Source: Wolfiporia cocos
Lineage: Eukaryota > Basidiomycota > Agaricomycetes > Polyporales > Phaeolaceae
NCBI GenBank assembly: GCA_029448655.1
Contig: JACCLO010000001.1
Span: forward strand, 3,906,001-3,970,000
DNA: 64,000 nucleotides
Direction: 5' to 3'
A program made the position numbers and the translations under genes. The notes beneath the pieces were generated by a model that worked only from the letters and a program-made list of their open reading frames with translations, made no database searches and was not told the origin of the DNA. This document shows, piece after piece, positions 56,283 through 64,000 of this stretch; position 1 is the stretch's first letter; every line of letters begins with the position of its first letter.

Positions 56283-56830
56283 ACCTGGTCGGCGGTGCGT
56301 GCCGCGAGCTTTTGCATGATTGTGCTGTTACTTGCATCGGTAAGTGTCGTGAATCTGGAACAAGAGGCTCTTCTACGTCTGACCGCTGTGATGCAGCAAT
56401 GGGACTACCACTACTCACATAACATATATAGACTATTTTACGTTCCGCAGAACGAATATTTCGGCCGAAACGTTTGGGGGCATAACTTATGGCGTATCCG
56501 TCATGTCTGCAGCACATCTTCTTTTTGAGGTTGGATGTTGCATTGCAGTGAACATCTTGTCATGCGCAATACGTCTGTCAAAGCATAGGATGGCTGCACT
56601 TACCTGAAACTTTGTTCAGCGGCGTCCAGAACACTCGCCCATCACAACATTAGAAAACTTGACACTCTAGCAGCTTTAGCCAGTGAGTACCCCCCTTGTC
56701 TCACGCCTGGATTTCATAGTTTCTGCACGGAACTTTTGACGCGCAGTCTCGCGGGAGACATCCTTTCATCGAAGCTCGAACGTCATAAGAACCCTCGTCG
56801 TGGTGTGCTGAACATCTCGCACGCGTGAAT

Positions 56831-56891
56831 AATGGACAAACATTGTATAATTGCTCGGCGAGAAGCGAAGTTTACACGGTGTTTGTCCATT
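56831..56891. repeat. 12-bp inverted repeat, 37-nt spacer
   Basis: AATGGACAAACA at 56831-56842 and TGTTTGTCCATT at 56880-56891 are exact reverse complements. Confidence 0.75.
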
Positions 56892-58013
56892 GTTCGGGCG
56901 TCCGACAGGGTCATCGCCACTTTGCGTGAATGGATGCGTACTAGAAATATGACTATACTTCGGACAATGGCATGAGCATGCCGACTTGCCTATGACAGAT
57001 ACCCGTAGGTAGATTGTAGACCGACGGAGCCCGCGGTGTATCCATTGTCCGTCATGTCATTGTTCTCAACCGGTTAGCGAAATTACCTCTCGCCGGCGCT
57101 AGTTCGCAGCAGAATGCTATGGTAGGTTCTTGACGTGCACAAGATAGATCCCGGGATCGGTGCATCAATCGACATGCACAGAACACCTCGCGACATTTGC
57201 AATTGAACAGTATGATGCCTCAGGTCATGTTATATTTTCTCATAGATGATCGGGTCTAGTTTGAGCATCCATCGGATATCATGCTAAGCTATACGCAGTA
57301 GCCAGGTTACCACTCCAGCTTCGACCATGACCTGCCACCTTCATAGCTGCTGCTCCCGGCAATGCCCCCCATCGTATTAAACCCGCTCCTCCCCCGCAGT
57401 TATCACGGCTATTCCGCTTTCCCATTGACCGCACGCTTGGGCGCCGCCGCCTGTGGATCCCGCCCCCGATCGTGGATCTACACCGTCTGTGACCGGCCTT
57501 CGCGGGCGCTCCTGCACCGCCACGCGTGAATCGTTTTAGTGCTTGTGCTAGTACCGCAGCTCATTGAGGATCCGCGTCCGGAGGGTCAGGCCTCGTCCTC
57601 GCTGTGCTGGATACAAGGCCGCGTGGAAGTCAGGTGTCGATTCAGCAAGGACGGTTCACTGACATACCCCCGCTCATACATATCCGATCGTGACCGCGAT
57701 GCGCCCCTCCCAAGCGCAATCTACTAGGATGGGTTGTATTGCTTCCTTGATCGTGATGCCGCCATCGTGCATCTGCCGATCAATGCCTTACACTGGCCGC
57801 CCCTTATGCAGGTCCCAACACCCTACTCCTGGCCAATCGTGGCCCAGATCAAGTCACAGCGCTGCGCTATCCACGGCTCCTCCCTTCTTTATGTGTTGGC
57901 AGTGTGGGTATACGACGACAACGTTGTACGCTATCGCGTTTCACATCCTCCGCCGCTAGGGCATGCGACTGCGCGCGCTCTCACAGCGGCCCGCTGGCTT
58001 GTAGGAGACAGAG

Positions 58014-58020
58014 TATATAA
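58014..58020 (+). promoter_or_regulatory. TATA box of the membrane protein gene
   Basis: TATATAA about 113 bp before the ATG at 58133, with pyrimidine-rich sequence (TCTTCCTCTCATTTC) between, as in fungal core promoters. Confidence 0.55.
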
Positions 58021-58132
58021 TGCAGTCTGCACCGTTGGGACGGCTACCAAGTCCCACTCTTCCTCTCATTTCTTTTGCTTCAGCATCTGTTCGTCTTGAG
58101 TTTACTCAATACTCAATAATTTTCCACCCTTA

Positions 58133-59338
58133 ATGTCTTCGCATCTCGAGTTCCCTGCACCCATCGGTGGTGTCCCTTTCCCTCTCGACTTCGGTCCAGC
58201 CGTATTCTTCGCCGTTATCTACGCCATCTGCGTCCCACTCGTTCTCTTCCGTTTAGCACTCCCAAGCTCGCGCACTTTCGTGATCTTGGGCACCATGATC
58301 TTCACTGTCGAGGGGTACGTCGCCCACCCCTGCCCATTTTCCACGCCACTAATCGCCACACGCAGGATCGTCGACTTCGCGCTACGCACGGAGGAAGCCC
58401 ACAGCCCCTCCAAGCGCGTGTCGGAATACTTCGTGAGCTACCTGCAAACAGCCTACGCGGCCGGCTTCATCGGCATCGGGCAGGACCTCGTCGTCCTCGC
58501 ACGCGCGTTCCTCGTCAACTCCACACACGGAGACGACTCCGCGCGCAGCGCCGGCTCTTCGCGCGTGGACGTGGGCCCGAGGGACCTGGAGGACGCGCAG
58601 CCGCTCACGGGCTCGCCGTACGCGCGCTTCCCCCGCGCGCGGGCGGACGAGCCGCGCCGACGCTTCTGGACCCGCCGCGCGTGCGGCGCCATGAGTCTGC
58701 TGTACTGGGCCGCGGTCATCCTCGCCACCGTGTCCGGCGCAACATACTTTGCGGGGATCACGAGCGCGAGCCATGCGCAGCTCACGCAGCAGACGAGGTG
58801 CGCTGCCTTCTCTCTTCATCGAGGTGCCAGCGCGTGCTCATAAGGGGTGCAGATACGCCGCGACGGTCCTCGCGCTCGTTCTGCTGCAGGCGACGAACTG
58901 GCTCGTGCTGTGGTCCCTCATGACCTGCCCCCACCGCATCGCGCGCGTCCCCGCCCTAGTCCTCTGCCTCGTCGCCAACCTCCTCGTAAGTGCAGTCCCT
59001 TCTTCGAGTCTCACCCCACGCTCACGCGTCGTCGCCAACCTCCTCGTAAGTGCAGTCCCTTCTTCGAGTCTCACCCCACGCTCACGCGTCGTCGCCCATG
59101 CGCGCCGCAGACTGTCACTTCCGTGTACCGCCTCGCGGCGATGCACCACCAGACGGCCGCCCTGCTCTCCACCGCGCCGGGCTCGCTGAACAGCGCGCCG
59201 GCGAAGGCGGTGTTCTACGCGCTGCACATTGCGCCGGAGTGGCTCGCGGGCGCGGTCCTGCTCGGCGTGAACGTGCGGAAGATGTTCGACACGGGGCTCA
59301 TGGGCGACTGGCGCTCGCGCGAAGCTAGCAAGAATTGA
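58133..59338 (+). CDS. Fungal multi-pass membrane protein (DUF7702-like)
   Basis: About six or seven hydrophobic helices: FGPAVFFAVIYAICVPLVLFRLAL, TFVILGTMIFTVEG, TAYAAGFIGIGQDLVVLARAFL, MSLLYWAAVILATVSGATYFAGI, TVLALVLLQATNWLVLWSLMT, IARVPALVLCLVANLL and EWLAGAVLLGVNVRKMFDTG. A Ser/Arg/Asp-rich loop of about 60 residues sits in the middle. The spacing and the final helix resemble fungal seven-helix proteins annotated as DUF7702; function unknown. Introns: one after TVEG, one before RYAATV, one before TVTSVYRL. The last intron's donor region is tandemly duplicated (58971-59090), so two identical GTAAGT donors lie 60 nt apart; using the second would add 20 in-frame residues. Start is MSSHLEFPAP after a TATA-containing promoter. 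Confidence 0.68.
58971..59090 (+). repeat. Exact 60-bp tandem duplication across a 5' splice site
   Basis: 58971-59030 and 59031-59090 are identical, each running from GTCGCCAACCTCCTCGTAAG to CTCACGCGTC. Each copy carries the coding end AACCTCCTC, the donor GTAAGT and the first part of the intron. Confidence 0.92.
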
Positions 59339-59843
59339 GTGTGGGGGCCACCGAGGGCTTGTGGTGGACGAGACAGCCAAGTAGTTTCTTGTAGCAGAGG
59401 ATTGAATCTATTTATTTGACACCATAGGTGCTCGCTGGCGGCATAGATTACTATAATATACGAGTCTTTTCCTCAGAAATGATGGTCGGTAATGCATATA
59501 CACGTTGTCAGCTTCGGCGTGCACTTCACCCACCATAATGCACGAGATTCACACAGCAAAGCATAGGGGCGACATAACGTTAACAATATATTACACGTCG
59601 TGTACGGATACAGCGGAGCAAGAAGTGTCAATGGGATACAGTAGCACGCATTCATATCGGTGCGAGGAATACGAAGTAGTGGTAGCAAAAGTCATTATAG
59701 CGCAGGGTATCCGTCGGGCGGGAGTCAAGCGCTCTTCTCGTAGAACAGTAAGCATTATGCAGAAGGGATGCGCTATTTGCTGATGCACCGAAGTGGGCTG
59801 ACAGGAAGAAGAAAGGAGTTGCATACGTCTACGTCCGCGCCTA
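59339..59843. other. Convergent spacer
   Basis: Between the 3' ends of the membrane protein gene and the PalI/SUR7-like gene. AT-rich, likely two 3' untranslated regions. Nothing else seen. Confidence 0.4.
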
Positions 59844-60582
59844 TTATACCGCCCGCCGCGCGCGGTAGCTGCCGAAGCTGCCGCACAGGCTTGCGAAAAA
59901 CGCAAGGAAGAGCGCCACGAGCGCGCCGAGGACGAGCCAGTTCGCGTTCGCGTATTCAGCGTACCCGCCGCGGCCGCGCACATGGTCGCGCGCGATACCG
60001 AAGAGCGCCATCTCGATGATCCACACGACAAGCGTTACGAGGAATGCGAGGGCAGAGACGAGCGTCATGAAGACAGTGCCCGCGCGGTGGTACGCGGCAC
60101 CGCAGAGGCCAAAGAGCCACGCGACCCCTGCGAGGCCTGCGGCTGTGCACAGAAGAGGGTAGGTCAGCGGATGTGGATGGATCATCAAAGGGGGCTGACG
60201 GAATACGCACCGATGGGAACGAGGATGAGGGCGCGGGTGAGGTTATGGAAGAGGCCATCATTGAGCTCGCTATCACTGATCGGAGGCGTTGTTAGCACGA
60301 GGAGTGATGGAAGAAAGATAGACGCACGCTACCCCGCTGGGGAAGTACCAGCCGACGTGGGTCTGCGAGCCGGTGTAGCCGAAGACACCGAAGTGGGTTG
60401 TCGTGCCGTCGACTGTTGTGTCGAGGAATGAGATGGCATTCCAGGTCGGTGCCGACACGGACGCCTGCGGGTTGAATTGAGTGATTGACGGAGGCGGCTG
60501 CCAAGTGATCACTCACAAAGATGAGCAGCACCATCGCTACGAACGTGAGGAAAAGGCCTGGGATTGCAGCGCCGACAGCCAT
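59844..60582 (-). CDS. PalI/Rim9/SUR7-family four-helix membrane protein
   Basis: Plasma membrane protein of the SUR7/PalI superfamily; members act in pH sensing (Rim9/PalI) or in eisosome-type membrane domains. The first helix is AIPGLFLTFVAMVLLIFVSVSAPTW, which runs into the outer loop with HFGVFGYTGSQTHVGWYFP, matching the family W...G-x-x-G pattern. Then SELNDGLFHNLTRALILVPIAAGLAGVAWLFGLCGA, FMTLVSALAFLVTLVVWIIEMALF and WLVLGALVALFLAFFASLCGS supply helices two to four. Three short introns. The C-tail is very short (YRARRAV), which fits SUR7-like proteins better than PalI with its long cytosolic tail. Start is MAVGAAIPG. Confidence 0.8.
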
Positions 60583-61881
60583 TTGAATGGTCGTGAGGTT
60601 GTCGTAAGCTGTGCGATGCGCGGGGCGGACTTGCGAGGGCGGGTGGGGCAGGAGGAAACCCTCCGCTGCGGCTTGAATGCATTTATGGCTGAGCCAAATG
60701 ACGTTCTGTGTTAGCCCCGCACCATGTATGGCAGGCGCCGATTACATCATCCACCACCATTGCCACAATATTGCAGACGCAGCTCTCCACAGCCCCAGGA
60801 ACATCCTCGGCCCCCTTGCCTACTGCGCACTCTCCGTCTCGCAGTCGCATGTGCTCTAGATCTGACTCTCGCAGTGTCACCCTTCGCGCAGGCTCGAGAA
60901 GGCACATGGGCGCGCGGGGCGTGCACAACGCGTGTTTTCTCCTATATATCGTTCTGGACTGACTCGGATTGATACGCGCACGGCCATCGTCTCCTGCAAT
61001 TTGTGCTTTCCCAGAGGTAAGCCCTCCGTGTCATCGAGTGCGGGCCTGGTCGTCTCCGATGGCGTTTGAGGGGCAGCGAGGAGATGATTGCCACCCCGCA
61101 AAGAGCCCGAGATGCTGCCTGATATGGCAAGCATGGACATGAACAGCGCACTCATCACTTCCCGTTGACATAACCTCACATCCGACGCTTCGCATTGCGC
61201 AACTCCAGGGGCTCGGATGCTCCTGAGCATCAGAGTGATGAGTGCGCAATTTACTCACACCTGACATCGCGAGCTGTTTGCGAGCTCCCACGTTTTCACT
61301 GCGAGCGCATTGTTCTGTACGAGCGACGTGCGGCATGCTCCGCTGCACGCTGTCGGCCTGGTAACGCGCTCGTGCGTTTGTGCTCAAATCCGTCCAAGTG
61401 CGTCGGGTAGGCACAAACGAAGTCTGATCAGTCATCGGCGCCATCGACAGAAGCACAATAGACTGACTTGCATAATCGCGGTTAACAGGATAACAATCAG
61501 CTGCAATCACTCGCTTAGCTCGAAATCTGCCGGTTGCACCTCTTCCGACAATTCTGCACCCTGGAATCATTCTGCCGATAAAACGTGGTTTTATCTTGAC
61601 CAATAGGGCGACGGCCCGGAACTGATGGCCTGCAAGCCACACCTGTGGCTTGCTCTTGGCCCGACCCGATCTCATCTATTTAAGGTGACCGAGGCCACCC
61701 ACCTCCCGTCCATCCTTTCTTCCGTTCGACCACACAACTAGCGCCTCTGCAATTTTACACTTCCACTCCTACCTGCTTTCTTTCAGTGCCCGTGGCATTG
61801 ACTGCCCATATAACGAACATAACTGCACATTGTGACGACTCTATACATACACCACTGCGACACATCCACAACACATCCATT
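60583..61881. promoter_or_regulatory. 1.3-kb divergent intergenic region
   Basis: Promoters of the PalI/SUR7-like and disordered-protein genes. Holds a perfect 14-bp inverted repeat (61146-61159 and 61234-61247) and a TATTTAA box at about 61677, roughly 205 bp before the plus-strand ATG. Pyrimidine-rich sequence precedes that start. Confidence 0.5.
61146..61247. repeat. 14-bp perfect inverted repeat
   Basis: GCGCACTCATCACT (61146-61159) and AGTGATGAGTGCGC (61234-61247) are exact reverse complements separated by 74 nt. Confidence 0.75.
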
Positions 61882-63961
61882 ATGACAATCACGTCGAGGC
61901 GAAAGCTCTCGTTGACGCGAGCTCTGTGAGTGCTGTCTCCTTGGGTGGCGCCGCTGTAGCTTGATGCTTACGCCGGGGTTCAGGCCACTCATCGGCGACA
62001 AACCACAACCGTCAAAGCTCACAAGCCCCACAGTGTACGGTCCAGCCCACAAGAAGAAGCCGAGCTATCAAGGTGGTAGGCCTGTCAACAAGGACGACAT
62101 CCACTACCCTGAGCTAGACCTCCGCGGCGACCCCGACGTCGCCGCAAAGCTCCTCGCCACCTCCCCGCCACCGACGCGTCCGGAGTCGCATGGGTTCCTC
62201 CCGCCTACGCCCTCCTTCCTCCAGAAGCGCAAGCAGCAGGGGGCCGTGCCCCCGGCAGACACGCGCTGGGAGGTTGTCGACCTCGAGAAGGGCAGGCTCG
62301 TGCCTTCAATCTCGGATGAACCGCGCACGCAGCACTCCTTCACCTACGGCCACAGCCTGCCGTTGCGCGCAGCCACTCTTCCGCACAGGGGGCCAACACG
62401 TGCTGGGCGCCCGGTTGAGGTCCCCAAGCCGCTGCCACCCGTGCCCTCGCTCGCATCGGTCATCCCGTACCCGACGAATCCGGACTACGAGGAGTTCCTG
62501 AAGCGCTGGCAGGAGGAGGAGACCCGCCAGCGCGGGCGGCAGATGCCCGAGCCGCACACGACGCTCACGCGCTCTGCGAGCGACACGCGGCCGAGCAACT
62601 CGAGCGCCAGCACGTACACGCCGTTCATCAAGCGCTCGCTAAACACGAGCCTCGAGCGGCGGCCGCAAGGCGAGGTGCGTCCTCCCGAGGCGCGCGCAGC
62701 GCCTGCCGCCGCGGCGAACCCGTTCAGGTCCACCCCGGCGAAGCTCACGGACGCGAAGAGGCTGAAGAAGCCCGAGCGCGAGCACCGGGGACCCCCGCAA
62801 GCACCGGGCACCTACTTCAGAGCTCCGGAGGACAGAGTCCGCAAGCCCAAAGTCACGAGGGAAAGCCCTGAGCCTAAGCGCCCATCTTATGGCACAGCCA
62901 ACCGGTCAATGACTTCTCCCGCTGCACCCCAGACAGCCTCGCGCGAGCCTAGCCTCGAGAGGGGTGTGCGGCGCAATGCGTCCACCGGCGGGTCACACGG
63001 TTCTGCGCATCAGCAGCGCCAGCCGTCAAACACGCCTGAGGTCAAGCCGTTGATGATTGTCAAGAAGTCCTCTAAGCAGAGCTTGAACGGCGTCTCCGCT
63101 GCCCCGCCTATGCAGGCAAAGACCACAAGCACGGACTCGCTGTCCAAAAGCTCGCACCACCACAAGACAGACCCCGTTACGAAATCTCCGCCGCGCCGCA
63201 CTCCAGAGCCCACCACTCACTCGCGACGACACGATAAGGAACCCACCACGAAACCATCACTTCACCGGGCTGCAGAGGCAACTGTTCAGCCTCTTCCGCG
63301 TCGGGCCGCGGAAGCGACCACTCTGTCCTCGCGCCCCCGCGCAGCAGAGCCCACCAAGCCGTCGTTGCGCGTGCAGAGCCCAGAGCCTGCCTCTCGCCCT
63401 TCAGTTCGCCCTACCGTGAACACCGCTACCACCGCCCCGCGCTCCAAGCGCCTTGCGGAGCCTGTCAAACCCTCGATGCTCGCCAAGCGCCCTGTCAGCA
63501 AGGCGCTGCCGGAGCGTCCCCCGCCTTCTCCCATGGAGGTCACAGTCATCTCGCCCAATATGTACAGCTCTCCCAAGCCTGCTAAACCCCGTCTGCCGCA
63601 ATATGTGCCCGCAATGAAGGCCACGCGCGGGCTCGCCGCGGAGGTCAAGCACAAGAACAACGGTACGCTCCGCATCGGGCTCAACTTCACCCTGATCGAC
63701 CCGGCCGCGGCAGATGCGCGCTCGCAGTGCGCGGAGGTGGAGATGATGTCGGCGACGGAGACCGAGGTGTCCTTCTTCAAGACGCCGCCGACGCCGAAGA
63801 ACGAGCTGTCGATGGCGCGGCGTGCGTTCCGCGGGCTCCTGGAGTCGCCAGCTGAGAAGGAGGTGCGCGAGCGCGAGGATGTGCGCAAGCGTGCGCGGGA
63901 AGATGCTACGAAGAACATGCGCGAGCGCAAGCGCGTCCACACGGGAGCGCGGTACCTCTGA
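61882..63961 (+). CDS. Large disordered Pro/Ser/Arg-rich protein
   Basis: Two exons (61882-61925, 61984-63961) give 673 residues; the 58-nt intron splits a Leu codon. The N-terminus is basic (MTITSRRKLSLTRAL). A short ordered-looking stretch, NKDDIHYPELDLRGDPDVAAKLLATSPPP, and LPPVPSLASVIPYPTNPDYEEFLKRWQEEE precede several hundred residues of Ser/Pro/Thr/Arg/Lys-rich sequence with internal repeats of the kind RRAAEPTTxS / RxRAAEPTKPSLR. The C-terminus is again more ordered: GTLRIGLNFTLIDPAAADARSQCAEVEMMSATETEVSFFKTPPTPKNE, followed by a charged helix (ESPAEKEVREREDVRKRAREDATKN). Many S/T-P sites suggest phosphorylation. No known domain recognised. Confidence 0.75.
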
Positions 63962-64000
63962 TCCACTCACGTCTGAGTGCGTCTGGCATGCACGACACGA
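63962..64000. other. Window end, 3' flank
   Basis: 39 bases after the last stop codon; nothing to annotate. Confidence 0.4.

Larger units (their letters stand above)
56283..58132. other. 1.85-kb intergenic region with clustered CCATTGTCC-like motifs
   Basis: No gene supported. Between 56831 and 57055 the text GGACAA(T/A)-type and its complement recur several times on both strands, including a 12-bp inverted pair (56831-56842 and 56880-56891). The last 120 bp form the promoter of the membrane protein gene. Confidence 0.5.

Noticed and set aside
58838..59380. Minus-strand frame opposite the membrane protein gene
   Set aside because: Antisense shadow of a GC-rich coding region; lacks any family pattern.
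63286..63970. Antisense frames opposite the disordered protein
   Set aside because: Third-position GC bias in the sense gene keeps the opposite strand open; not independent genes.
1..64000. CRISPR arrays, bacterial operons, rRNA or viral genes
   Set aside because: No direct-repeat arrays, no polycistronic layout and no rRNA text were seen; all recognised genes are intron-rich nuclear fungal genes.

Overview
The window is nuclear DNA of a filamentous basidiomycete, most likely an Agaricomycete of polypore type. The evidence is gene structure and gene content: 23 protein-coding genes on both strands, nearly all split by many 45-60 nt GT-AG introns, plus fungal families such as CDC24 with a C-terminal PB1 domain, bifunctional THI6, a DUF1399/glycine-rich protein, a twin Zn2Cys6 regulator, a PalI/SUR7 protein and a short secreted protein. 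No rRNA, tRNA or CRISPR was seen. Coordinates given for each gene run from start codon to stop codon and include introns; most exon joins were followed by hand for frame and for protein-family continuity.

Layout. 1-7.9 kb: GC-rich low-complexity edge, a mitochondrial carrier of the yeast YPR011C (APS/PAPS) type, a lipocalin-like protein, and the Cdc42 activator CDC24. 7.9-10.6 kb: gene-poor, with a perfect 39-bp inverted repeat. 10.6-17.3 kb: a Rap1-like telomere protein (BRCT plus three Myb-like repeats), a phytanoyl-CoA-dioxygenase-like enzyme with tiny exons, and thiamine synthesis enzyme THI6. 17.6-20.4 kb: an AT-rich transposon island in which a 1.73-kb hAT-like element (8-bp target duplication) sits inside one arm of an about 1.1-kb palindromic foldback element. 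20.8-32.8 kb: DUF1399 protein, amino acid transporter, GH63-type glycosidase and an RGG-box RNA-binding protein, all on the minus strand. 33.4-47.2 kb: BTB protein, meiotic SPO11, a single-pass membrane protein, then CDC6, a gamma-tubulin complex component and DBF4. 47.6-64 kb: small secreted protein, twin-zinc-cluster regulator, S-adenosylmethionine decarboxylase SPE2 (with an unusually long intron carrying a hairpin), FAM210/DUF1279 mitochondrial protein, a seven-helix-like membrane protein with a 60-bp tandem duplication across a splice donor, a PalI/SUR7 protein and a long disordered protein.

How genes relate. CDC6 (origin licensing) and DBF4 (origin firing) lie 4.1 kb apart, each with ACGCGT boxes close upstream, with a spindle-pole gene between them and SPO11 nearby; this is the main functional grouping. 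The most unusual gene is the Rap1-like one: its three Myb-like repeats share a P-H-H motif and an intron at the same place, which points to intragenic duplication. The Zn2Cys6 gene shows the same pattern of duplicated domain plus intron.
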